DNA of 64,000 nucleotides from Triticum aestivum (lineage: Eukaryota; Streptophyta; Magnoliopsida; Poales; Poaceae), in assembly GCF_018294505.1 (NCBI RefSeq), contig NC_057809.1:139846979-139910978 (forward strand), in the 5' to 3' direction. Shown here piece by piece: positions 11,519-21,800 of the stretch (its first letter is position 1; each line of letters begins with the position of its first letter). A model generated the notes under the pieces. It saw only the letters and a program-made list of their open reading frames with translations, was not told where the DNA came from and made no database searches. The translations under genes and the position numbers were made by a program.

Positions 11519-12622
11519 CTATATGGCTGAAGCATAGGGAACATCTTTCATTTTCTCTCTATCTTCTGCAGTGGTCGGGCATTGAGTCTTACTCAACTTC
11601 ATACCTTGTAATACAGGCAAGAACCCTTTCTTTGCTTGATCCATTTTGAACTTCTTCAAAACTTTATCAAGGTATGTGCTTTGTGAAAGTCCAATTAAGC
11701 GTCTTAATCTATCTCTATAGATCTTGATGTCCAATATGTAAGCAGCTTCACCGAGGTCTTTCATTGAAAAACTCTTATGCAAGTATCCCTTTATGCTATC
11801 CAGAAATTCTATATCATTTCCAATCAGCAATATGTCATCCACATATAATATCAGAAATGCTACAGAGATCCCACTCACTTTCTTGTAAATACAGGCTTCT
11901 ACAAAAGTCTGTATAAAACCAAATGCTTTGATCACACTATCAAAGCGTTTATTCCAACTCCGAGAGGCTTGCACCAGTCCATAAATGGATCGCCGGAGAT
12001 TGCACACTTTGTTAGCTCCCTTTGGATCGACAAAACCTTCCGGTTGCATCATATACAACTCTTCTTCCAGAAATCCATTCAGGAATGCAGTTTTAACATC
12101 CATTTGCCAAATTTCATAATCATAAAATGCGGCAATTGCTAACATGATTCGGACAGACTTAAGCATCGCTACGGGTGAGAAAGTCTCATCGTAGTCAATC
12201 CCTTAAACTTGTCGAAAACCTTTCACAACAAGTCGAGCTTTGTAGACAGTAACATTACTGTCAGCGTTAGTCTTCTTCTTGAAGATCCATTTATTCTCAA
12301 TTGCTTGCAGATCATCGGGCAAGTCAACCAAAGTCCATACTTTGTTCTCATACATGGATCCCATCTCAGATTTCATGGCCTCAAGCCATTTTGCGAAATC
12401 TGGGCTCACCATCGCTTCTTCATAGTTCGTAGGTTCATCATGATCTAGTAGCATGACTTCTAGAACAGGATTACCGTACCACTCTGGTGCGGATCTTACT
12501 CTGGTTGATCTACGAGGTTCAGTAATAACTTGATCCGAAGTTTCATGATCATCATCATTATCTTCCTCACTAATTGGTGTAGCTGTCGTAGAAACCGTTT
12601 TCTGTGATGAACTACTTTCCAG
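11519..12622 (-). pseudogene. Copia copy 2: reverse transcriptase (RVT_2)
   Basis: Collinear with copy 1, including WQMDVKTAFLNG, LILYVDDILLIG and the ASAI-stop end. A private stop, TAA for Gln at about 12203, follows KGFRQV and splits the domain into 12454-12203 and 12166-11519. The catalytic YVDD is retained. The linker upstream, around 12460-12620, is readable in the same way as in copy 1. Confidence 0.88.
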
Positions 12623-12639
12623 TAAGGGAGCAGGTACGG

Positions 12640-14040
12640 TTACCTCATCAAGTCTACTTTCCTCCCACTCACTTCTTTCGAGGGAAATTCCTTCTCCAGA
12701 AATGTTCCAAATTTAGCAATAAAAGTCTTGCCTTCGGATCTGTGATAGAAGGTGTATCCAATAGTCTCCTTTGGGTATCCTATGAAGACACATTTCTCCG
12801 ATTTGGGTTCGAGCTTATCAGGTTGAAGCTTTTTCACATAAGCATCGCAGCCCCAAACTTTAAGAAACGACAACTTTGGTTTCTTGCCAAACCACAGTTC
12901 ATAAGGTGTTGTCTCAACGGATTTCGATGGTGCCCTATTTAACGTGAATGCGGCCGTCTCTAAAGCATAACCCCAAAATGATAGCGGTAAATCAGTAAGA
13001 GACATCATAGATCGCACCATATCTAGTAAAGTACGATTACGACGTTCGGACACACCATTACGCTGTGGTATTCCGGGTGGCGTGAGTTCCGAAACTATTC
13101 TGCATTGTTTCAAATGAAGACCAAACTCGTAACTCAAATATTCTCCTCCATGATCTGTTCGTAGAAATTTTATTTTCTTGTTACGATGATTTTCTACTTC
13201 ACTCTGAAATTCTTTGAACTTTTCAAATGTTTCAAACTTATGTTTCATTAAGTAGATATACCCATATCTGCTTAAATCATCTGTGAAGGTGAGAAAATAA
13301 CGATATCTGCCATGAGCCTCAATATTCCTTGGACCACATACATCTGTATGTATGATTTCCAACAAATTTGTTGCTCTCTCCATAGTTCCAGAGAATGGCG
13401 TTTTAGTCATCTTGCCTATGAGGCACGGTGCGCAAGTACCAAGTGATTCATAATCAAGTGGTTCCAAAAGTCCATCAGTATGGAGTTTCTTCATGCGCTT
13501 TACACCTATATGACCTAAACGGCAGTGCCACAAATAAGTTGCACTATCATTATCAACTCTACATCTTTTGGTTTCAATATTATGAATATGTGTATCACTA
13601 CTATCGAGATTCAACAAAAATAGACCATTCTTCAAGGGTGCATGACCATAAAAGATATTACTCATATAAATAGAACAACCATTATTCTTTGATTTAAATG
13701 AATAACCGCCTCGCATCAAACAAGATCCAGATATAATGTTCATGCTCAACGCTGGCACCAAATAACAATTATTTAGGTCTAATACTAATCCCGAAGGTAG
13801 ATGTAGAGGTAACGTGCCGATCGCGATCACATCGACTTTGGAACCATTTCCCATGCGCATCGTCACCTCGTCCTTAGCCAATCTTCGCTTAATTCGTAGC
13901 CCCTGTTTCGAGTTGCAAATGTTAGCAATAGAACCAGTATCAAATACCCAGGTGCTACTGCGAGCATTAGTAAGGTACACATGAATAACATGTATATCAC
14001 ATATACCTTTGTTCACTTTGCCATCCTTCTTATCCGCCAA
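12640..14040 (-). CDS. Copia copy 2: protease-integrase segment, open
   Basis: A 466-codon uninterrupted segment, the longest intact coding stretch in the window. It has protease DTG at residues 34-36, the His/Cys zinc region (H172, H177, C203, C206) and the integrase core Asp233, Asp296 and Glu332 with exactly 35 residues between the last two, the canonical D,D(35)E pattern. The chain then runs through the GKKPKLSFLKVWGC region to RKVDLMR, where a frameshift shared with copy 1 ends it. It is not an independent gene: it lacks an initiation context and sits downstream of a broken gag frame, so the polyprotein cannot be made as such. Confidence 0.88.
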   Translation of the reverse strand: MADKKDGKVNKGICDIHVIHVYLTNARSSTWVFDTGSIANICNSKQGLRIKRRLAKDEVTMRMGNGSKVDVIAIGTLPLHLPSGLVLDLNNCYLVPALSMNIISGSCLMRGGYSFKSKNNGCSIYMSNIFYGHAPLKNGLFLLNLDSSDTHIHNIETKRCRVDNDSATYLWHCRLGHIGVKRMKKLHTDGLLEPLDYESLGTCAPCLIGKMTKTPFSGTMERATNLLEIIHTDVCGPRNIEAHGRYRYFLTFTDDLSRYGYIYLMKHKFETFEKFKEFQSEVENHRNKKIKFLRTDHGGEYLSYEFGLHLKQCRIVSELTPPGIPQRNGVSERRNRTLLDMVRSMMSLTDLPLSFWGYALETAAFTLNRAPSKSVETTPYELWFGKKPKLSFLKVWGCDAYVKKLQPDKLEPKSEKCVFIGYPKETIGYTFYHRSEGKTFIAKFGTFLEKEFPSKEVSGRKVDLMR

Positions 14041-14840
14041 ATACTTGGGGCAGTTCCGCTTCCAGTGACCAGTCTACTTGCAATAGAAGCACTCAGTCTC
14101 AGGCTTAGGTCCAGACTTGGGTTTCTTCTCCTGAGCAGCAACTTGTTCTTCTTGAAGTTCCCCTTCTTCTTCCCTTTGCCCTTTTTCTTGAAACTGGTGG
14201 TCTTATTGACCATCAACACTTGATGCTCCTTCTTGATTTCTACCTCCGCGGCCTTTAGCATCGCGAAGAGCTCGGGAATAGTCTTATTCATCCCTTGCAT
14301 GTTATAGTTCATCACGAAGCTTTTGTAGCTTGGTGGCAGTGATTGAAGAACTTTGTCAATGACACTATCAACAGGAAGATTAACTCCCAGTTGAGTCAAG
14401 TGATTATGATACCCAGACATTTTGACTATATGTTCACTGACAAAACTATTCTCCTCCATCTTGCAGCTATAGAACTTATTGGAGACTTCATATCTCTCAA
14501 TCTGGGCATTTGCTTGAAATATTAACTTCAACTCCTGGAACATCTCATATGCTCCATGACGTTCAAAACGTCGTTGAAGACCTGGTTCTAAGCCGTAAAG
14601 CATGGCACACTGAACTATCGAGTAGTCATCAGCTTTGCTCTGCTAGACGTTCATAACATCTGGTGTTGCTCCTGCAGCAGGCTTGGCACTTAGCGGTGCT
14701 TCCAGGACGTAATTCTTCTGTGCATCAATGAGGATAATCCTCAAGTTACGGACCCGGTCCGTGTAATTTCTACCATCATCTTTCAACTTTGCTTTCTCAA
14801 GGAACGCATTAAAATTCAACGGAACAACAACACGGGCCAT
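14041..14840 (-). pseudogene. Copia copy 2: gag
   Basis: ATG at 14838-14840, same start as copy 1, ending at the same TAG after DVMNV. The frame resumes from 14603 through the capsid helices and Lys-rich region. A private 7-bp deletion near 14143, relative to copy 1, shifts the frame before the zinc knuckle, and a TAG (for Gln) lies inside the knuckle. This copy is clearly inactive. Confidence 0.88.
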
Positions 14841-16054
14841 CTATCTACAATCAACATAGACAAGCAAGATACTATCAGGTACTAAGTTCATGATAAATTT
14901 AAGTTCAATTAATCATATTACCTAAGAACTCCCACTTAGATAGACATCCCTCTAATCCTCTAAGTGATCACGTGATCCAAATCAACTAAACCATGTCCGA
15001 TCATCACGTGAGATGGAGTAGTTTCAATGGTGAACATCACTATGTTGATCATATCTACTATATGATTCACGCTCAACCTTTCGGTCTCCGTGTTCCAAGG
15101 CCATATCTGTTATATGCTAGGCTCGTCAAGTTTAACCTGAGTATTCCGCATGTGCAACTGTTTTGCACCCGTTGTATTTTAACGTAGAGCCTATCACACC
15201 CGATCATCACGTGGTGTCTCAGCACGAAGAACTTTCGCAACGATGCATACTCAGGGAGAACACTTGTACCTTGATAATTTAGTGAGAGATCATCTTATAA
15301 TGCTACCGTTAATCAAAGCAAGATAAGATGCATAAAAGATAAACATCACATGCAATCAATATAAGTGATATGATATGGCCATCATCATCTTGTGCTTGTG
15401 ATCTCCATCTCCGAAGCACCGTCATGATCACCATCGTCACTGGCGTGACACCTTGATCTCCATCATAGCATCGTTGTCGTCTCGCCAATCTTATGCTTCC
15501 ACGACTATCGCTACCGCTTAGTGATAAAGTAAAGTATTACAGGGCGATTGCATTGCATACAATAAAGCGACAACCATATGGCTCCTGCCAGTTGCCGATA
15601 ACTCAGTTACAAAACATGATCATCTCATACAATAAAATTTAGCATCATGTCTTGACCATATCACATCACAACATGCCCTGCAAAAACAAGTTAGACGTCC
15701 TCTACTTTGTTGTTGCAAGTTTTACGTGGCTGCTACGGGCTTAGCAAGAACCGTTCTTACCTACGCATCAAAACCACAACGATAGTTTGTCAAGTTGCTG
15801 TTGTTTTAACCTTCGCAAGGACCGGGCGTAGCCATAGTTCAACTAAAGTTGGAGAAACTGACACCCGCCAGCCACCTGTGTGTAAAGCACATCGGTAGAA
15901 CCAGTCTCGCGTAAGCGTACGCGTAATGTCGGTCCGGGCCGCTTCATCCAACAATACCGCCGAACCAAAGTATGGCATGCTAGTAAGCAGTATGACTTGT
16001 ATCGCCCACAACTCACTTGTGTTCTACTCGTGCATATTACATCAACGCATAAAA
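14841..16054 (-). other. Untranslated leader, Copia copy 2
   Basis: Equivalent to 7879-9085, with small indels such as eight extra bases near 15605. No gene is seen. Confidence 0.65.
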
Positions 16055-16070
16055 CCTGGCTCGGATGCCA
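16055..16070 (-). other. Primer-binding site, Copia copy 2
   Basis: Same TGGCATCCGAGCCAGG on the minus strand as in copy 1, one base from the LTR 3 edge. Confidence 0.8.
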
Positions 16071-16071
16071 C

Positions 16072-17797
16072 TGTTGGGGAACGTAGTAATTTCAAAAAAA
16101 TTCCTACGCACACGCAAGATCATGGTGATGCGTAGCAACGAGAGGGGAGAGTGTTTTCTACGTACCCTCGTAGACCAAAAGCGGAAGCGTTAGCACAACG
16201 CGATTGATGTAGTCGTACGTCTTCACAATCCGACCGATCAAGTACCGAACGTACGACACCTCCGAGTTCAACACACGTTCAGCCCGATGACGTCCCTCGA
16301 ACTCCGATCCAGCCGAGTGTTGAGGGAGAGTTTTGTCAGCACGACGGCGTGGTGATGATGTTGATGTTCTACCGACGCAGGGCTTTGCCTAAGCACCGCT
16401 ATAGTATTTTTGAGGTGGAATATGGTGGAGGGGGCACCGCACACGGCTAAGAGATCAAGATATCAACTCTTGTGTCTATGGGGTGCCCCTTGCCCCCGTA
16501 TATAAAGGAGCAAGGGGGGGTGCGGCCGGCCAGGGAGAGGGCGTGCCAGGAGGAGTCCTACTCCCATCGGGAGTAGGACTCCCCCCTTACCTAGTTGGAA
16601 TAGGATTCGGGAGAAGGAAAGAGAGAGGAGAAGAAGGAAAGAGGGGGCCGACCCCCCTTGCCCTAAACCAATTTGGTTTGGGCCTTGGGGGGCGCGCCCC
16701 ACACTCCCCTTGCTTCCCTCTATTTCCACTAAGGCCCATATAGGCCCATTAAGCTCCCGGGGGGTTCCGGTAACCTCCCCGTACTCCGGGGGGCTTCCAA
16801 TTTCACCCGGAATAATTCCAACATCCAAATGTAGGCTTCCAATATATCAATCTTTATGTCTTGACCATTTCGAGACTCTTCGTCATGTCCTTGATCACAT
16901 TCGGGACTCCGAACAACCTTCGGTACATCAAAATATATAAACTCATAATATAAGTGTCATCGTAACGTTAAGCGTGCGGACCCTACGGGTTCAAAAACTA
17001 TGTAGACATGACCGAGACACGTCTCCGGTCAATAACCAATAGCGGAACCTGGATGCTCATATTGGTTTCTACATATTCTATGAAGATCTTTATCGGTCAA
17101 ACCGCATAACAACATATGTTGTTCCCTTTGTCATCGGTATGTTACTTGCCCGAGATTCGATCGTGGGTATCTCAATACCTAGTTCAATCTCGTTACCGGC
17201 AAGTCTCTTTACTCGTTCCGTAATACATCATCCCGCAACTAACTCATTAGTTGCAATGCTTGCAAGGCTTAAGTGATGTGCATTACCGAGAGGGCCCAGA
17301 GATACCTCTCCGACAATCGCAGTGACAAATCCTAATCTCGAAATACGCCAACCCAACAAGTACCTTTGGAGACACCTGTAGAGCACCTTTATAATATGTT
17401 ATGATGTTTGGTAGCACACAAAGTGTTCCTCCGGTAAACGGGAGTTGCATAATCTCATAGTCATAGGAACATGTATAAGTCATGAAGAAAGCAATAGCAA
17501 CAAACTAAACGATCAAGTGCTAAGCTAACGGAATGGGTCAAGTCAATCACATCATTCTCCTAATGATGTGATCCCGTTAATCAAATGACAACTCATGTCA
17601 ATGGTTAGGAAACTTAACCATCTTTGATCAACGAGCTAGTCAGGTAGAGGCATACTAGTGGCACTATGTTTGTCTATGTGTTCACACATGTATTATGTTT
17701 CCGGTTAATACAATTCTAGCATGAACAATAAACATTTATCATGATATAAAGAAATAAATAATAACTTAATTATTGCCGCTAGGGCATATTTCCTTCA
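16072..17797 (-). repeat. Copia LTR 3 (outer 5' LTR)
   Basis: Starts TGTTGGGGAACG and ends TTTCCTTCA, followed by the TSD AAGGC. A TATA box lies at 16498-16506 (minus). It has a cluster of private changes in its last 280 bp, e.g. AAATAATAACTTAATTATTG and GCCGCTAGG. Confidence 0.9.
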
Positions 17798-17802
17798 AAG
17801 GC
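17798..17802. repeat. Right TSD (AAGGC) of the tandem Copia array
   Basis: Identical to 2112-2116. Confidence 0.9.
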
Positions 17803-17965
17803 ATCATGCGATAATGTGTCGATCATGGTGATCCATTGTTTGGCACTTGGTTCAGACGTGGGAAAATATGTTCTATCAAATCTCCATCCACAAGTGCCCA
17901 AATGCAGCGAGACATTGAACATTCAAGCACCGGGTTCCGGGTTGCGGCCAAACTAGCGTCCGCCA
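17803..17965 (-). pseudogene. LINE-type zf-RVT segment, upstream half of the split LINE
   Basis: The minus strand reads ECSMSRCIWALVDGDLIEHI, the end of a zf-RVT zinc-binding region. After a one-base frameshift near 17856 it reads EPSAKQWITMIDTLSHDAF. With one TSD copy removed, this last frame runs directly into IRLAVTL at 2116-2090, which proves the two parts are one LINE split by the Copia array. The 5' end of the LINE is not sharply defined. Truncation near 17965 is normal for LINE copies. Confidence 0.7.
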
Positions 17966-18510
17966 CGCTCGCTCGCCCTTGGCTCGCTTTTTTCCTTCTA
18001 GTCTTCAATTGCCGTTGTGTTGTCCACCGACAAAAACCACCTAATGATTTTATTTATTTATTGAATTAAAAAAGTTCAAGATCATGAAAAAAACTTCTTG
18101 AACTTAAATAATGTTTGCAAATTCAAAAATCACAAATTTAAGAAATGTTTGTCAATATAAAAAATGTTCACCAATTTGAAAGTGTTACAAGTTTTGAAAT
18201 TTCACATTGTTTTAAAATTTCAAAAAAAAATATGAAATGAATTTGAAATATGTTCGTTTTTTAAGGAAAACGTGAAAAATGAAAGGGGAAAATAAACAAA
18301 TCCGCCTGAAAAACAAAAAAGGCAAAAAAAGAATGAAAGCAAAAAAACTACGAAAAAAGTCAGCAAATAAAATAAGAAATAACTGAGCCAGGGGTTTCCA
18401 AAAACAGGGCCCAGAAGCGTCTATAAGCTTCCAAAATAAGAGGAGCTTCGAAAAAAACAAAAATAGAAGGGCTAGCCCATTACGAAGAGTTTGAGACAAT
18501 TGGTTTCTAT
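17966..18510. other. AT-rich degenerate repeat tract
   Basis: A short GC-richer piece is followed by A-rich sequence with recurring AAATGTT and TTTGAAAT motifs. No coding signal. Frames here come from homopolymer-rich DNA. Confidence 0.5.
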
Positions 18511-18525
18511 CTGACGCCTTAAGCA
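18511..18525. repeat. LINE target-site duplication, left
   Basis: CTGACGCCTTAAGCA is repeated with one mismatch at 18876-18890 (CTGATGCCTTAAGCA). Confidence 0.75.
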
Positions 18526-18875
18526 ACTAATGGAAACACTGGCTTGTAGATAAGCAATGACACTCACGGATGACTTGAGTTTGGCTCGGATGCACATAGC
18601 GTCCAATTGCAAGGGAGTTGTTCAAGATATCAATCAAGGGAACTTAGGATCGAGTGAGGCTATTCTTAAAGAAAATTACGATCGAAAGTTTTCTTTTCCT
18701 TCATGTAATTTTGTGTTTGAACGTAGGAACTTCAATTTTGAAACTCACTCTCTCGCTAGGCATGCTTTCTTGTTAGGTAGAGGGCACCCTGTGTGGCTGG
18801 GTAACCCCCATGATCTCATCCTTGTACTTATGACAATAATCTAATAAAGCTCGGCGAGAATTCTCAAAAAAGAAA
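18526..18875 (+). pseudogene. 5'-truncated LINE copy with RNase H C-terminus
   Basis: Plus-strand retroposed fragment. The frame 18557-18844 includes DDLSLARMHIASNCKGVVQD, INQGNLGS, SFPSCNFVFERRNFNFETHS, LARHAFLLG and HPVWLGNPHDL, the C-terminal half of a plant LINE RNase H domain (compare the LAQ..V..SD..QV..DI part of the other LINE). It ends with AATAAAG and a short A-tract (TCTCAAAAAAGAAA) directly before the second TSD. Poly-A end, long TSD and 5' truncation are the hallmarks of target-primed reverse transcription. An ATG at 18557 is probably fortuitous. Confidence 0.75.
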
Positions 18876-18890
18876 CTGATGCCTTAAGCA
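18876..18890. repeat. LINE target-site duplication, right
   Basis: CTGATGCCTTAAGCA, one mismatch from the left copy, immediately after the A-tract. Confidence 0.75.
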
Positions 18891-20217
18891 CCAAATATGA
18901 TTTTCATTTGCCTTAGCCATTATCACGGGTTAATCTTATTTGCGGAAAACCCTATTTGACGCATTTTGCGGCAAACTGTCGGCAAATCGCAGGCAAGGCG
19001 ACCTAGCGAGCGACTTGGGCCGGCCTATCTGTAGCGTACGTATAGGTTTCTGGTTCTGATTTTGGGAACCTTCCAGAGAGTTCTCAGCCTGCTTTTATCA
19101 GTTCTAGAACCTTCTAAATGGTTCTTGAACCAGTTTTTTATTTTTATTTTTCCTCTTTTTTATTTTTTTGTCATTTTGGTGTTTCTTTTATCTTTTCTTT
19201 CATTTTTCCTTTTCAAGTCTATTACTTTTCTCAATAAATTTTCCGCAATTTGAAAATGCCCTTATTTATTAGACTTTGTTCATTTCTCCAGATTTTGTTC
19301 CTGTTTTCAAATTTTGTAAAGAAGTTCCACAAATATTTTAGTATTTGAAAATATTTTCACTTCTTTTCAAAAACATGTTCAAAAATTAAGAAAAGTTTAA
19401 AATTTCTGAAAATGTTCACATTTTATTTTATTCTTAAATTCAGAAAATGTTCCCAGATTTCTGAAAATCTTCCTGTTTTAAGAAATTGTTCACTAACTAA
19501 AAAATCCAAAAAAAATCTCTCATTATTTTTTTCTGGAAATTGAATAAAATATTCGCATTTTGAAAATTTTGTTAATTTTTTTAGAAAGATGTTCGGATTT
19601 TTTCTAAAAATGTTCTGCTTTTCAAAATTTCTTCACAAATTTAACAAAATATCATGTTTTATATTTTGTTTGCAAACTGAAAGAAATGTTTGTGAGAATA
19701 TCATAAAATATTCCCGTTTTGAAAAAATTATTCAAAATTTCAGAAAATGTTAGCATTTTTCAACTTTTCCCTGTGTTTGAAAAATGTTCAGACTTTGAAA
19801 AAAACATTCGTAGTTTCGAAAAATGTTCAGTTTTTTTGTTCCTATTTTTTTTACAAAAAAGGTTTGAGATTCCCAAAAAATGTTAGAGTCCTTAAAAGTT
19901 TGTTAGCAAATTTTGAAAATGTTTGTTTTTCTAAATATATTTAATTTTGTGAAAAAGAAAACCATGTTCGAATTTCAACAAAAGTTTATTTTCTTTTTGC
20001 CGTCTATAGTTTATATAAACTGAGCTGGCATTTTTAGATAAATAAGTCTATGAACACACTGACTAAGGAAATAGTTCACTCACTTGTTGTCATGTGTTTG
20101 CTCCCACACGCGCACGTTTTGAGAACTTTTGGAGTTGTTTTCCAAAATTTTAGCGTTGCCGTTCACTTCTTTAAGTGCCACATTGCATGCTCTTCAACTG
20201 GAGTCCGCTAGGGCATT
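18891..20217. other. AT-rich array with GAAAATGTTC-like units
   Basis: From about 19240 to 19970 the motif GAAAATGTTC/TTTGAAAAT recurs at irregular spacing, giving long T-rich chance frames (e.g. 19062-19253, 19747-19944). A GC-richer patch with GGCCGGCC-type sequence lies near 19020. No gene is recognised. Confidence 0.5.
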
Positions 20218-20845
20218 TCCTATTTGGCGCCACAGGCACCAGTTAACGTGCATTTTCATTAACTGGCGCCTATGGCGTCCCTAAATGGGCCGGCCCATCT
20301 AGGCGCCGGTTGACATTTTCTTTTGTGACAATTCTGTGAGCTTTTTTAAATATGTATGAAATTTTTAAAAATTTCAACATTTTTCTAGGTTGATGAACTT
20401 TTTTGAATATCGATGAACTTCTTTGAAATTTGACGAACATCTTTTTGAAAATGGATGAACTTTTTTATGAACTTTTTTAAGTTCATTGAACTTTTTCTAA
20501 AAATACATGACCTTTTTTTGAATTTATATAAACTTTTTTCAAATTTAATGAACTTCTGAAAGGATTAATAAAGATTTTCTAAATTGGATGAACTTTTTTT
20601 CAATTTGAATGAACTTCTTTTCAAATTTATGAACTTTTTCAAAATTGATGAACCTTTTTAAAGATATGAAATGTTTTTTAAATGGATGAACCTTTTTCTT
20701 TAAATCTGTAAACCTTTTTTGATTTCATATTTTTATTTTCGCAATAAAAAACAAAAAAACCGGGGCAGCACGCTAGTGGGCCGGCCCATGCTAGCAGCGC
20801 TGGAGGCGCCAGATCATTAACGGGCACCTACAGCGCTACATAGGA
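20218..20845. mobile_element. Candidate fold-back element with GGGCCGGCCC arms
   Basis: The two ends are imperfect inverted copies of about 75 bp. The left end starts TCCTATTTGGCGCC, passes CCAGTTAAC and reaches GGGCCGGCCC at 20287. The right end, reversed, starts TCCTATGTAGCGC, passes CCCGTTAATGATCTGGCGCC and reaches the same decamer at 20778-20787. The interior is a GATGAACTTTTTT array. No TSD is visible, so the class (possibly Mutator-like) is uncertain. Confidence 0.4.
20392..20730. repeat. GATGAACTTTTTT minisatellite
   Basis: Degenerate units of about 20-30 bp built on GATGAACTTTTTTGAAAATT fill the interior of the fold-back element, with at least eight recognisable copies. Confidence 0.7.
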
Positions 20846-21252
20846 GCTCCGGTCCGCTGGTAGCATTAGCTAGCTACGCGGTTGTGTTTGCCGCTAGGTT
20901 TTTCTTGATTTTTCACGACGCGCTACCGTAAGTGCGCCGGCCCAGGTCAGTTATCTTCTTTGCAAACCATCATTTGTTTGCCACAAAAAGCAGCATATAG
21001 GAGGACCCCGAGAGCAACTAATTGAGGAGTACTCCTTCGGGAATCCTTTGGGTCATTTTGTGTGGGCTGGCAGCGTGCTACTTGGTGCGCTCTCAACCGC
21101 CTCCACGTATCGCGCTCTGGGCGCTATCTTCGGATTTGTTTTAAATTTTTCTGTACGCTTTTTCAGCTTTTAGATGATTTTTTTTCAATTTTTTTGGCTT
21201 TTCTTGGGACTTGGACGAAAAAACCACAAACAATTTTTTTCCGTGAAATATG
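20846..21252. other. No gene recognised
   Basis: Mixed-composition sequence leading into the hairpin minisatellite. I see nothing supportable. Confidence 0.4.
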
Positions 21253-21800
21253 CGATTCGACATATTTACTTCTCGTGGAGATACGGATTTGCTTTCACGA
21301 GAAGCACGAACGTGCCTCTTCGAAAGGGAAAAACACGTTTTTTCGTTCAGCGAGAGGCATGGATTTGCTTCCACGAGAGGTGTGCCTCTCGAAAAGGGAA
21401 CAAAACGTATTTTCTTTTTTTTGTTTCGCGAGAGGTACGGATTTTCTTACGTGAGAGGCATGGGTGTGCCTCTCGGAAAGAAAAACATGTTTTTTTGTTC
21501 CACGAGAACACCGGATTTACTTCTCGTGGAGGCACGGATTTGCTTCCGCGAGAGGCACGGAACCACGGGCGTGCCTCTCAGAAAGGAAAAAAATGTGTTT
21601 TATTTTTTTTGTTCCGCGAGAGGCACGGATTTGCTTCTCGTTGAGGCATGGATTTGTTTCCGCGAGAGTCGCGGTCGTGCCTCTCAGAAAGAAAAAAATG
21701 TGTTTTCTTTCCGGTCCGCGAGAGGTACGGATTTACTTCTCGTGGAGGCACGGATTTGCTTCCCGAAAGGCTTGGTCATGTATCTCAGAAACGAAAAAAA
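21253..21800. repeat. Hairpin minisatellite, units ending GTGCCTCTC
   Basis: About six diverged units of 70-106 bp. Each unit contains one or more GCGAGAGGCACGGATTTGCT segments, then GTGCCTCTC, then an A/T run with TGTTTTTTTTGTTC. GAGAGGCACG and CGTGCCTCTC are inverse to each other, so every unit can fold. Because the unit lacks stops, overlapping frames appear in all phases. They show no protein-like constraint. Confidence 0.8.

Larger units (their letters stand above)
2117..17797 (-). mobile_element. Tandem Copia (Angela/BARE-like): LTR-internal-LTR-internal-LTR
   Basis: A 15.7-kb composite on the minus strand: LTR 2117-3857, internal 3858-9102, LTR 9103-10826, internal 10827-16071, LTR 16072-17797. 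Both internal regions are 5245 bp and collinear, and each has its own primer site, leader, gag, protease, integrase, reverse transcriptase and RNase H. One 5-bp target duplication (AAGGC) flanks the whole structure, so it behaves as a single insertion that later gained a second internal region. The 1.72-1.74-kb LTRs, the methionine-tRNA-type primer site and the LTR end CTACGTTCCCCAACA place it with Angela/BARE/WIS-type Triticeae Copia elements. The exact family name is inference. Neither copy has an intact polyprotein. Confidence 0.9.
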
